This document shows positions 23,222 through 34,065 of a DNA stretch of 64,000 nt, one piece after another. The position numbers and the translations under genes are program-made. Source of the stretch: Cerrena zonata (Eukaryota > Basidiomycota > Agaricomycetes > Polyporales > Cerrenaceae); NCBI GenBank assembly GCA_038087015.1, contig JASBNA010000026.1:186001-250000 (forward strand), written 5' to 3'. Within the stretch, counting starts at the first letter, position 1; each line of letters starts with the position of its first letter. The notes beneath the pieces are model-generated. The model saw nothing but the letters and a program-made list of their open reading frames with translations. It had not been told where the DNA came from and ran no database searches.

Positions 23222-23883
23222 ATATGGACGTATATTAAATTATTGATTATGTAATCAGATAAGACAAGCGATGATTGATATATGGTCATTCCACATTGAA
23301 AGGGCTCTGCAAGTCTTAACATACTGATTTTGCTGCTCTATACTTATGAATAGTAAAAGGTTGGAACAAGATGTAGAGTATGTGGTAGTGATACTAATGC
23401 AATCAAACAGGGTGAATAGACTTCTAATGATTAGTTCTAAGTATTGAAGAGCAAACCATGCTAGTGCTTTATATACCATTATCTACTTCCTCCTCCCTGC
23501 ATCCTGATACAAGGATAAGTGAGTCTTCTCAAGTACTTTGAGATTCAGTGAGACCAGACAGTGAGCAGAAATGCCAGAAATCCGACATGAGCATGGATTG
23601 AACCTGGGTATTAGGCGTGGGAAACACCATCTGAGTCCATAACCACTCAGCCATGGCAGAGTAGAGCCTCAATCATCGCTTATCTCATTTGATTAGATAA
23701 CTGTGATCTGATTAGCAGCCATATATGGTAGGTTGCTATGCTTATATAATGAACCACATTGCCCAACTCACCATGAGCCTCATAGGCGCTGGTCAACACT
23801 TTTGTTTCGGGGAGTCCAAGGGGCTCAAATCTTTTTCAGGGATGCTCAATTTTTCGGGGAATAAAAGTGCAAATGGACCACCA
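23222..23883 (-). mobile_element. TIR element family B, inverted copy with internal deletion
   Basis: Read on the minus strand, 23883 down to about 23287 is almost identical to 18472-19068. It then jumps to sequence equivalent to 19690-19755, so about 620 internal bases are missing. The good end TGGACCACCA (23874-23883) is followed by TA and by a second terminal fragment (ATGGACCACCATA, 23885-23897). The other end is not preserved. tRNA-like boxes are at 23595-23653. Confidence 0.8.
23595..23653 (-). promoter_or_regulatory. tRNA-like internal Pol III boxes (family B element)
   Basis: On the minus strand, A box TGGCTGAGTGGTT (23653-23641) and B box GGTTCAATCC (23604-23595), identical to those at 18702-18760. 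Confidence 0.65.
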
Positions 23884-23897
23884 TAATGGACCACCAT

Positions 23898-24427
23898 ATA
23901 CGTCAACTACTGCCTCACCATTTCTCCTAAGGTATCAAAAATATTGTCAACAACTTCAATTCTCCTCCATGTTTATCATTTCCTGGTTGAGATCATACTA
24001 TTTGTTCCCTGACCAGCACTAAACTGTGAACTCAGAGTATGTGGGTACGGCGCAGGGTTTGAAGGAATCCTGATGCTTCGTGATACCCACACTGCGGATT
24101 ACTGGATCCACACCGAGTGAAGAGTGAGCTTCTATAGCAGGACAATAATACGAAGGCCAGCCTGAGGTTCAGCGGATTTCAATGACCATTTCCCACAGCA
24201 AGTCACAGCGGTTTCGGGTCCGCTGCCATACTCAAGGTTTTATCTTCAGAGTACTTCATTCAAACACATAAACACATTATACATCAACGTGTTCCAGAAT
24301 AGGCGCAAGCATCCGTCCAACCCACATACGGCTCCGACTTGTTTACTCACTCGCAAGGTCTTGAGGTCTTACTTACGAAACCTCTCGAAGGGATCGATGA
24401 CGTCGGTGATGTTTATGTATCATATAG
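23898..24427. other. Intergenic, nothing recognised
   Basis: No gene-like frame, repeat or RNA was recognised. Confidence 0.4.
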
Positions 24428-24752
24428 CATCAGCTTTTCTGCGTACTCCTGAGGTCTGAGAGTACTGAGATGCTTTTAGCCGCCCAAGGAAAACAGTTAT
24501 GAGACTACAGCGACCAAAGAGACTCAAATTATTTTTGAAGAATATGAATCCTGTAGTCTATGGGTGTATATAGCAAAGTTTTGGTGAATATTCAATGTGA
24601 GGGAGGTTGTGTTTTCGTGGTCGGCTTTTGACCTCTGAAAGCGCGCTTTTGTAATCTCTGAGGCTGAAGCATCTGAGGCTCCTGAGCGCGTCTGAGAGCG
24701 TGTTCTCAGGACTCCTCAGACGCTCTCAGATCAAAATGCACTTTTCCTGATG
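24428..24752 (-). mobile_element. MITE family D, copy 1 (325 bp)
   Basis: This is the reverse complement of the copies at 33552, 48315 and 56216, and almost identical to them. Its ends are CATCAG and CTGATG, with imperfect inverted sequence for about 25 bases. One third is dense in CTGAG and CTCAG pentamers that can fold back on each other. No coding capacity. Confidence 0.85.
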
Positions 24753-25232
24753 ACTATATAGGTCATGGTCTACAGCTATTTGCAGAACGATAGGCCAGGG
24801 TGCGCAAAACTACATTAACCCAGCTTTGATACGCGACCCCCTCGGCGTGTCGGCATGCACCACAAGATTACCGTTTTAGGCATTTTCTCCATCTCTGAAG
24901 TTTGACATTCTAACTCCCAAGCCCCATTTTGTATAGAAAATGACTGAGACAATTGAGTTTCCTATGTCAATGTCAAAGAAAAGAGTTTACGAACCTTTAG
25001 GATGATAGGTGTCGAGGATCTGGAATAGGTGAAAACCCATGAAGTGAGAAGCCGAGGCTGCCGGGTGGCGAAGCGAAAAGTCCGCCAAAGCGTAATTTTA
25101 CAAGACCTGGCCTATCGTTCTGCAAATAGCTGTATTCCGTGGGAGAATCTTAACAAACCTTCATACTATCACTGTAAGTCCCTATTTCTTTCCAGTCTCG
25201 TCTGGCAAAGTAACGACTCAACTTATATTAGT
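24753..25232. other. Upstream region of the dehydrogenase gene
   Basis: No TATA box or other clear promoter element was identified. A GTAAGT...TTAG pair at 25173-25230 suggests that a 5'-UTR intron may end just before the ATG. Confidence 0.3.
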
Positions 25233-26483
25233 ATGGCGGAATTAAATATCAAGCAAGCACACTCAAGTAGCTTGCACGACCTTCGTGGGGTCGTTGCTAT
25301 TGTTACAGGTGGTGCATCTGTGAGTCATGAAAACGAGTCCTTGATTCGATATCCTGATTATGAATTACAGAGAATCGGGAACATGATAATGACGGCTTTG
25401 CTGTCTAATGGTGCCACAGGTAAAAGCCAAAACGTCTCTCTCCATTGAACAAGGAATTGATCGAGTTTCAGTTTCTATTATCGACCAAAATGAAAGTTTA
25501 GTTCAGAGGTTAGTCAAACACGAAGAAGTATAGTGCAGTGTATACCCAAGGAGATGTGTTCTAGTGTGACCAAGATATACAATGAGGCCGCTCAGACAGC
25601 CAATCTGCCCGGTCGTTTCATTGGACTTGTAGGGGACATTAGCAAAAAGGTACTAATCCCGCCTGCAAATGTTTAGATCTCACTCATTTTGATTTTTCTA
25701 TTTCGCAGTCCGAAGCAAAACGTCTTGCTGACGAAGTTGGGAAACAAGCACCATATGTCACGGTTTTATTCAACAATGCATGGTACGTGTCCATCATTAT
25801 CTAAACCACTACATCTGCCCCTCTTCCAGCATACTGGAGGGCACATTCGTACCACCGACCATGGGCAAAGCGGCAGATTTTGTCGAAGCGTACTTTGATA
25901 AAGTGCCTGAAGAGACATTCGATCGAACTCTTCGCGTAAACGCCTTTGGTCCTTATTGGCTCACATTCGCATTCCTTCCACTTCTTGAGAAATGGAAGGA
26001 ACACGAATTTGGTGATGAAGGGCGGAAGTTCCCACCTCAGGTCATCATGACAAGCATCATGAACGGTTGGACTAAGGTCAGCATAATTACTTGTATTATA
26101 TCGCTGAATCTAAACTGACAATGTAAATATAGGATTCTAACACTTCAGGTCGAAGCTACCCATATATCTTCTCTAAAGCAGCTATCGGACAAGCTACATC
26201 CGCGCTAGCCCGTGAGCTCCTGCCCTTGGGTGTACGAGTGAATGGGATTGCGCCTGGGCTCTTCGTTTCTGGAATGTCCGCTCCGGGATCAACCGATGCC
26301 GGTGGCCAATCATTTTCATTTGCGGTACCCACCCCCCAGCTCTTTGAAGAGTTAGGTGGTCCGTCAAATGCAGGTGGTTCCAGGCGGGGTGTTGCATCTC
26401 TAGTTTTCTTCCTCTTGAGCAACTGGTATGTCAACGGGGAGACTGTTCTTATTGATGGCGGCGTACGTGTGAAATTGTTTTAG
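25233..26483 (+). CDS. Short-chain dehydrogenase/reductase (SDR), apparently intact
   Basis: Seven exons join cleanly: 25233-25319, 25371-25419, 25472-25508, 25565-25649, 25709-25782, 25830-26076 and 26133-26483, giving 309 residues, a normal SDR length. The cofactor motif VAIVTGGASRIG (residues about 21-32) is built across the first intron. The acidic DQN after the second strand suggests NAD rather than NADP. The catalytic Ser lies in VIMTSIMNGW and the Tyr and Lys in YPYIFSKAAIGQ. The end NGETVLIDGG is the usual SDR C-terminal motif. The normally NNAG motif reads NNAC, the Cys codon being split by an intron (25783-25829). The substrate cannot be told. The start was chosen because it gives about 20 residues before the first beta strand, as usual. 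This is the best preserved host-type gene in the window. Confidence 0.9.
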
Positions 26484-27695
26484 TCGTCTTTGAAATGCTA
26501 ATAACTTCGCATGCAGACTCTACTTGTCCATGCTAGTTCTTACTAGAAAACATCAGAAGTACAGTAGTCTACGAGGCATGTCAACTTCGTGTACCAGTCG
26601 CTGAATATAAGCGATTTATTTACGCAGTAAACCTGCCGATGGTGGTGCTCATGTACACTTGAGCAGATCGGGGGTTCTTGCCTCAAACAACCTGTAAGAC
26701 AAGGTCAGTGTCTAATCAATGGTGATAATTCAGACATAGGCAGTATAGTCAAGGTTATACATCATAGTACATGTTTATGGCTGACTATGACTTCATTGAT
26801 GAAGAATGGTCACCGCCCATGCTAAAAGGACGGCCGAGAGAACATAAGCTCCTGCTATGGATGTCCATAACAATCGATGTTCCAACGTATGGGTCGTGTT
26901 TGATCCAGGAGAAAGATAAAGCCACATCCGTATAACTGCAAGGATACCTTCGCTAGTTTCGGGTCCCTTCTTTCCATACTATGCCAAAGCCCGCACCAAC
27001 CAGTGAAGGGAACTGTGGTTGAAGAAAGGTAGGAATGAAATTCCAAGCCAAACTGAGAATTCGAGCCAGGGTTCCATAGCCTATAAATCCATCATTCACG
27101 TCACTGATCACTCCTTGCGGGCTTCAGAGCGAAGCCTGTGGAGAGTAGAGCAAAAAAGGGAAATCCAATCAGGATACGAGAGTCGAGGAAACAGTCCGCT
27201 TGCACATCAGCTGGAGAGGTATAGTACGTTTATAAGTTTGGTTATTGAGCTAATGTAAGGTATTTAATGTGCTGAGCAGTACTAGCAAACAAGAGAGTCC
27301 AGTTGAGCACGAGGAGGATGTATGTTGCACTGGCAGTCGTACTCAGGCTAGTAGGAGTTGGTAGTACGGTCCGTTGCCCCGCTATGGAGATGAATCTGTC
27401 TTTTTATGCATGGTCTCTGATATTTTGTGAACATGCTCTCCTATATTTTGCACCACATTCTCTTATATTCTTATGACACAGCCACCTATATTTCACACCA
27501 TGACATTCACACATTAAGATTGTTGGTATGCATATCCAATTATTTCTTATATCTTGGGAGCTGTGCAAGACAGTAAGATACAAAATCATGGAATATATTG
27601 ATGTAAACTCATAGAAATATTGGAGGGAAACACAAAATATCAGGGGAAATACACAAAATATATGCAAAATAATAAATGTACAGTTGGTACACCAT
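26484..27695. other. Intergenic; unrecognised frames and a family C terminus at its right end
   Basis: A 63-codon minus-strand frame (26855-27046) and a 79-codon plus-strand frame (27019-27258) have no recognisable motif. From about 27400 the sequence is AT-rich, and it ends in the family-C right terminus GTTGGTACACCA (27684-27695) followed by TA. A left terminus for it was not found. Confidence 0.4.
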
Positions 27696-27748
27696 AGTAA
27701 AAGTGTATATGTCATGCGGAATATTATTTGTACAAACAGTACACCATA
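27696..27748. mobile_element. Second family C terminus
   Basis: CATGCGGAATATTATTTGTA runs into CAGTACACCATA (27737-27748). It has the family-C subterminal layout and directly truncates the gene to its right. Confidence 0.5.
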
Positions 27749-28538
27749 CAGAAGCACCTGCTGTTAAATCAACTACCAAATCTACATCTGCCACCCCTCT
27801 GACTGCTGCTATTCCTGGTGCTGCACATGTTAGTAGTGTTGTCACCTCCCTCAAATCAACCAACATACTACACATCATTTTTGCTAGGTGAGACTTCAGT
27901 TATGTGCTTTCAGTTATGTGCTCTTGAAAGGTGGAGAGCTCCTCCTCAAAGAGAAAGTACTCTGGTTCCAATGTCTCAGCCATCTTAGCATACACACTGG
28001 AGGTCTGGGGTGCTTGAATAAATACTATGCAATAGAAAAGTAATAATAATAAATACCATGGTGGAGACCAGGGCCCAGTTTGGCTCAGGTCCTCCTCTCA
28101 TATCTGGAGTAGAAGTGCGTGGTGTGGACCTGTTCAGAGAGTCCTGCAATGCTCGAGCTGACTCCTCATCATATTCGTCATCTCTTGGATCAATGAAGTC
28201 AATGTTTTGTGGCTCCAAAGCTTTTGCAATAGTCAATATACAAGACTATCAATTATTTAAACCATAGGAGACTTACAGAATGGCAGCCTTGGTACAGTTT
28301 CTTCATCATCATCTTGATGAAAGAAGAAAGGGGGAGGAGTAATGTCTAAGGGTGTCGTGTCTGTTCCAGTATCACCTTCAAGTAGAGCATCTGCGGCTGT
28401 CTGGGTGTCACATCTCAACGCCAGATCATCAGAGGCCATCGCTGATAACTCAATTTCCACTTCAAGTTCTTCCTGCTGGTTCGCAGTCGGAGACGATTGA
28501 TTATATGGTTTCTGTGGAGTAGTTGCTTCAGACATCAT
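27749..28538 (-). CDS. Unrecognised acidic protein, N-terminal part, truncated
   Basis: The minus strand starts MMSEATTPQKPYNQSSPTAN at 28538 and runs through an acidic, Thr/Pro-rich exon ending DDDEETVPRLPFC. An intron at about 28273-28219 (GTAAGT, GCAAAAG) joins it to ALEPQNIDFIDPRDDEYDEE and LNRSTPRTSTPDMRGGPEPN. Further exons give VYAKMAETLEPEYFLFEEEL and, after 27900, MCSMLVDLREVTTLLTCAAP. The product looks disordered and has no known domain. The family-C terminus at 27748 cuts it off, so any folded C-terminal domain is lost. Coding nature is likely; function is unknown. Confidence 0.45.
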
Positions 28539-28553
28539 AACGATAGCGGTGAC

Positions 28554-28684
28554 TGTTAGAATACAAGCGTAGTACGACGCCTAGCGTCTCTTTCTTTTCC
28601 GTTCTTTACTTACCTTATCGAGCTCATGCGCAATCGGTCATATTCCCCGTTGTGACTCACTGATGCTTCAGTCGTTCTACTCCT
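28554..28684 (+). repeat. LTR-like repeat fragment, copy 2
   Basis: It starts TGTTAGAATACAAGCGTAG, 15 bases upstream (plus-strand side) of the acidic-protein start at 28538, and matches 5913-6030. No second LTR or internal retrotransposon genes were found. Confidence 0.45.
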
Positions 28685-28991
28685 ACAACAGACTGAAGCT
28701 CATTCTCTAATCCCTTCAAGTTAGGATCACTCTCTGCGTTCACAGTGACCCCGATATAGTATAGGGTGGGCAATCCTCCCCGAGCCACCACACTGTTTGT
28801 GGGTATTTGTACCCCATCAAAGTCAGATTCTGAACTGTGACGTTTGTTTTATACCTTCTACAGAGATCTGGGGCCTCTGCTTTTTACGACTCAGCCGCTA
28901 TAGTGTAGCCTATACGAGACCGGCATAGCCGATCCCCATCAAGACTACAGTTAAGAGTTAATCAGAGAGTGAGCTATGAGACAAGGCAGTA
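28685..28991. other. Intergenic, nothing recognised
   Basis: No feature was recognised. Confidence 0.4.
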
Positions 28992-29451
28992 CAGTACACT
29001 TGCTCATACCGCATATGGTAATACCGCATAATTCTCATAATGCATTGGAATGTGGAGGGTCCCAACTCGGGAGGCGGGGAATTTGGCAGAAATGTGCATA
29101 TTGCATAATGCATAGCCTTGAGGGTCGATTATGCATTACCACGGAGCAAATTTGGGGGATGGGGACGTATTTACCTTCCAAAAATGGATGTTTCGCCTAA
29201 GGTATTTCAAAGATCTAACACAAAATCATGAGTATAAATGCATATAATATGATATATCACCATATTACGGAGATTTTAACCTGAATCTATGTTAGAATTC
29301 TAAATTTTCTCGTGTATTCTCATGCTTAGATTGATATTAAGCTATTGCTTAATCACATGATCTACTAGGCGCCCACTCCATATCATATATATCTCATAAT
29401 GCATAGGGTTAGGGTGTCTCCCGACGATATGCAGTATGAGCAAGTGTACTG
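28992..29451. mobile_element. Tc1/mariner-type MITE (460 bp)
   Basis: The left end CAGTACACTTGCTCATACCG and right end AGTATGAGCAAGTGTACTG are inverted over about 25 bases. TA occurs at 28990-28991 and 29452-29453. CAGT ends with TA target duplication fit Tc1/mariner. The interior repeats CATAATGCAT-like palindromes several times and has no coding frame. Confidence 0.8.
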
Positions 29452-31607
29452 TAGTACAAATACAAGTATGGTTGGTGTTTCATCAAAGAGAATAGAAATA
29501 GTACAGTATAGAATTCCAGAAAGGAGATTGAGAAAAACAGTAGAGTAAGAGAAATAGGGAGTGGAGGGCGGGTAGACAAAAGAATACAATATTTAGACGA
29601 TAATGTAAATTGCTCCTGGAGTCGGAAAGGGAGCGTTGCTTGTCAATGAGGCCGACTCTAGGTATAAATCAAGGAGCGGAGCTCCGGCCGTTGGCACCTG
29701 AGAGGCTACATGCTTCCCCCTATCAAGTCTCTGCTAGGGCATCGCTAGCACTCGATAGGAGGTGTAGTCAGTTGCGGACGGAGGAGGCAGTGAGCACGAG
29801 CAGGGAACTCACGTGGGAAAAGCGGTGTCAAGTCTTGTTTGCAGAGGCCTACGAAATCGCTCCCTACCCCTGGAATCCGCGATTACTCCGAACAACTTTT
29901 TTGAGTCGGTTACCATCTCTAATGTATACTGAAGCTTTTATAGATATGGTTACAGCAATTTGCATAAGCCTTATAGAGCGGATCGAACTGTGGTGTAAAA
30001 TCGCAGTCGTTGTTCCGGCTGGTCGGCAGTTGCCGTGATGATCACGGGGAGCAGGTTTTCCAAATTAGGAAGGTATGTATGCGGTTTAACATTCCAGGAG
30101 CCTTTCAATGGCCATCAGCAAACCTACACGCTGCTTGCGGACGAACTTGTGCTTTTTGTGTCCTTTTTGTACTTGCACAAGTGTATCTCATCTCTCAAGC
30201 AGCTAACAGGACAGTTGTACCTTGTTCAAGTAAATTATTATAATAAAAGTATTTTTTTCGACCCAAGTATAGAACAAGCACAAGTAAAACTAATGAGCTA
30301 TTTCAAATGTGTGATACTAATCGACATATTTATTACTTGAAACATCGTCGATACCGCAGGAGGGTCCGAGAAGGTTAAGGTGAAATATGCAGGTGGCGAC
30401 ACCACTCATAATGTCGACACCGCGTGTACCGGCCGGAGCGTCAGATGTGAGCAAGGAGCGAACGAAGGGATAATTGGAAGGGATAACGGGACTTCGCATG
30501 GTGGCCGAGTATAGACCTCAGTTTGCAGACTTTTCAACATACCCTCGGTTTTTCTTGTTTGTGAATGACAAGGTCCATGAGCGCACTGGACGCGACAGTT
30601 GTCAACTCGTCGAAATGAGAGCAACAACCTTGATGTTAAATGCACTAGAGCTGTAAACGACAGGACCGTTGGATAGTGAACAAACGTGCATGTTGATGGA
30701 ATGCATTTCCTCTCGAAGTCACCTTTACGCTCGAGAGTCAAGAATTCGAGAGAGTCTGCTTAAGGTAAGAAGAGTTAGTTTGATGTGAGGAGAGCAGTTG
30801 GAATCGGTGTAAGGAGGTAAAGTCGAGAGGGAAGGGAGGTGAGGAGAGTGTGTTCCAATCTGAGTGGTACAAATGACGACGTCGCATCGCCGCACTCCCG
30901 AGTCCCTCCGGTCTGTATGGAGTAGAGTGAACGAGGTTAGTTGAGAGCAGAACAAGACGTACCATTTGTGATCTAAGAAAAAGCCCAGATTTCGCCATGA
31001 TCGGAGCTTCGACCCTTCGAGACGTCAACACTGGATGACATCATCATCAGTTCATAACTGTATATATGCCATGCAACCAACGGACTTGTGATATCCGGGC
31101 TTGTCTACTACACTCACCTTCGAACAGGTCATTTGCTGACACATCCTATGCATGGGGTCCCAACTTCTCTCACTGGCAATGTAAGTTATGTTTACTTTTC
31201 TTCATCTAGTTACTGATAACATTGGTAAGTTTGTGACTCTTTGTACTTGAGAACTTAGGAATTCAGTAAGTGTTGAGTCCGTTTTATCATCTCGTGTGTG
31301 GTCAGGTTGCGACCATTCCGGTACGTTCAAATTCCATGTGTCAGTCTACGTATTATATAATACATAGCATAGCCTCACTATAGTAGCGACTCTGTAGTTT
31401 ATAATATTAATGAGAGAATACATTACCTGTTAATTACTGTCTTCTGGGAGAAAAAAGTGTGGTGCCAGGTTTTTGGCTTGTCGGGGTTGCTTGCTTGTGT
31501 GGCTCAACTTGCGCTTTTTACTTCTCTTGTCCGCAGCACTTGTGATCGTTATTTCAAATACTTGTCCTGGTACAAGTTTTGTACCTCATGATTTAAGCAC
31601 GATACAC
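29452..31607. other. Intergenic with possible coding stretch at 29610-30340
   Basis: Plus-strand frames 29610-30038 (142 codons, with ELTWEKRCQVLFAEAYEIAP) and 30035-30340 are the longest here; neither shows a known domain. Minus-strand frames at 30406-31031 are Ser/Leu-rich and look like chance frames. Nothing else was recognised. Confidence 0.3.
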
Positions 31608-31645
31608 TTGTCCTTATTGTACTTGTACAAGTACAATAAGGACAA
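31608..31645. repeat. Perfect 38-bp palindrome
   Basis: The 19-base half TTGTCCTTATTGTACTTGT is followed directly by its exact reverse complement. It lies in an intergenic stretch that contains further partial copies of the GTACTTGTAC core (about 31570-31590). Confidence 0.9.
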
Positions 31646-32208
31646 ATAAGTAGCGTGTAGTTTTGCTGATGACTGGCGGATTAGAGAGGTTACCTCGCTC
31701 TAAATGTCCCAAATCGTCATAATGTATCTATTCTCCCTCTATTTTAATGTGTCCAAGCATTTTGTACCAGTTTAAGTCACAATCTGAGGTATATGACATC
31801 TAAAATGTGTATTGCAACACTTGTTGCAGTCAAAATAATGCAGTAAGCATCAGGGTAGCTAGATAATCATACTCTGAGCTGTACTGCTCCCTATTGGACT
31901 ACTCCTTATACTTCAGGTTGTTCCGAAGTGAATACCACTATTGCGACACTAACCACATATTCCAAATATGGTCATGTCATCGCATATCTCGAAGTTTCCA
32001 GCAGCCAAGCTGTGACTGCCGATAGTCTGCCGATCAGCCGGAACAGCAACTGCGATTTTACACCACAATTCGACCCGCTCTATACTTATGCAAATTGCTG
32101 TAATATAATGTCCAAGAATTATGATTTTCCTCGGTACGTATTTTGCTCGCGCGCGATAAGTTGTATAGTGACGGTGGGAGCCGGGCGGGCCATCAGGAAA
32201 TCTGCATT
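31646..32208. other. Intergenic with an unrecognised plus-strand frame
   Basis: A 94-codon frame at 31928-32212 is open (NSNCDFTPQFDPLYTYANCC) but matches nothing I know and enters the adjoining MITE relic. Confidence 0.3.
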
Positions 32209-32350
32209 TTGACCTGAGAGCGTCTGAGGACTCCTGAGAGCACGCTCCCAGATGTCTTCAGAACGCTCAGACACTTCAGCCTCAGAGATTATTTTCGGGG
32301 TGTAGTTCAGAGGTCTCAGATGGTTCTCAGAACCTTTCAGGACCCTCAGA
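32209..32350 (+). mobile_element. MITE family D relic
   Basis: GAGAGCGTCTGAGGACTCCTG and the following CTCAG-rich stretch match the first part of the family-D MITEs, with many changes. Neither end is complete, so this is an old copy. Confidence 0.6.
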
Positions 32351-32461
32351 TGAGTTCTTTTTTCATGAGATATTTTACCCCGGAGGTTGATCAGGGTGTC
32401 CGAGTCAAAATTCGATATCTATAATAGGTAGGCCAATGCGAGCCAAATGTAGTCTAATCTT

Positions 32462-34065
32462 ACTCGTTGTCATCATCGTCGTCGTCCATTGTCATCAGAC
32501 CATCCAAGCTAGCATTCTCACTCTCTAGATTAAATTGCGAAGAGGGAGGTTGATCCGGATCCCCGATCTCTTTAGGTTTAGGTGGAGGTGAACTTGCTTG
32601 GTGAATTTGAGGGGCGCGACGTATATTCGGAAGCTCGCGCTGGGGTAGAGTTCGGGTCCCACGAGGTACAACAAAGACTTTGGCGCGAGAGATGATAGTA
32701 TCAAATCGATGTCGGACAGATGGCTTGAGAAGATCTGCAACATTCTCTTTGTGAATTTGAAATTCTGGAAGATAGTTTGCTTCATTGAACTGTGGGCCTG
32801 CAACGAATGAACCAGTCTCGAACGACTGGAAAGCGACCTGGACCTATAAAGAAATTGATTGAGTTTCTGTGAGATTAAATTGATAGTATCGAAGCAGAAA
32901 AATGTACCGCGAGGATTGCTAAGGCAAGTGCACCGCGAGGATATACAATATCTTCACGAAGCGAGCCTTCGATGCTCCGATAATGTCCAGCAAATACTGA
33001 GAGAATGTATTTTGACTGGAAGGGTTTTTCCTGAAGATAAGTTAGATAGTGCACCCAAGAAATAATACTGAATACTAATCGTATTACCGTCTTCGAAGTA
33101 AGCAAAGCCATCGGCATCGAGTGCGCCATCCACTACTGCCCTTGTGGTCTTCTTATCGAGGCCCTTCACATCTTTGCTGACCTCGGCAGCTCCATCGTGC
33201 TTGAATTTTGAACGCCAATCGTATACTTTTTGCTGAGCTTGCTTGTAGATACCGTCCGACTTGTTCACAACATAGTGTTGTTCAGGGTGAACATTGTTGA
33301 TTGCTTCCTGAAGGAGACAGGTAAAGAGATCTTCGTCACCATGATCGATATACCATGGGTTTTCTTCACCGCCATAGTGCGCTAGGATCGTCGGAATGAT
33401 GATAGTCGTAAGAGTCTTTTTGATACAGTCAGGAAGCTCGTCGAAAGAGAGGCCGTTGCCGATGCTCGACTCTTGATCCTTCTTTTGTCACTGAGACTTA
33501 GGTTTTGCCTTTCCGGGCCGTGCCAGATGTTCGGACTTACGTTCGCTAATTCATCAGGAAAAGTGCATTTTGATCTGAGAGCGTCTGAGGAGTCCTGAGA
33601 ACACGCTCTCAGACGCGCTCAGGAGCCTCAGATGCTTCAGCCTCAGAGATTACAAAAGCGCGCTTTCAGAGGTCAAAAGCCGACCACGAAAACACAACCT
33701 CCCTCACATTGAATATTCACCAAAACTTTGCTATATACACCCATAGACTACAGGATTCATATTCTTCAAAAATAATTTGAGTCTCTTTGGTCGCTGTAGT
33801 CTCATAACTGTTTTCCTTGGGCGGCTAAAAGCATCTCAGTACTCTCAGACCTCAGGAGTACGCAGAAAAGCTGATGCGTAGACTTGCATTCACCTTTCAG
33901 ACTGTGACTATCATGCCGACCTACCAACTTGACATCATGGAACCTTGTCATTCCCAGCAACTCAGTCAAGCAATTCACAAAAGCTTGACGACTCTTCAGT
34001 ATCACACCAATCACACCTTCCAGCTGTTTCTTCTCACTCGCTCTCAAACGTCCCGGCTTGAACAA
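32462..34065 (-). pseudogene. DUF6532-like protein gene, split by a family D MITE
   Basis: Downstream of the MITE, the minus strand encodes SFDELPDCIKKTLTTIIIPT, LLQEAINNVHPEQHYVVNKS and then, after an intron ending about 33050, KPFQSKYILSVFAGHYRSIE, RGALALAILAVQVAFQSFET and FNEANYLPEFQIHKENVADL. It closes with a Pro-rich and a poly-Asp tail (stop near 32462). The pattern of a HxxI/SVFAxH-type segment, ALALAxxAVxxAFxxFxTG, and a final FxxxxHxxxVxxL is what I recall for DUF6532 of basidiomycetes, function unknown. Upstream of the MITE, 34065-33880 encodes LEGVIGVILKSRQAFVNCLT in the same direction and is probably the 5' part. The MITE (33552-33876) sits between them. Whether splicing could remove it is unclear. 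Confidence 0.55.
33552..33876 (+). mobile_element. MITE family D, copy 2 (325 bp), inside the DUF6532-like gene
   Basis: The ends are CATCAGGAAAAG and AAAAGCTGATG, and the sequence is nearly identical to the other three copies. The flanks (CTAATT and CGTAG) show no TA duplication, unlike the 56-kb copy. Confidence 0.85.
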
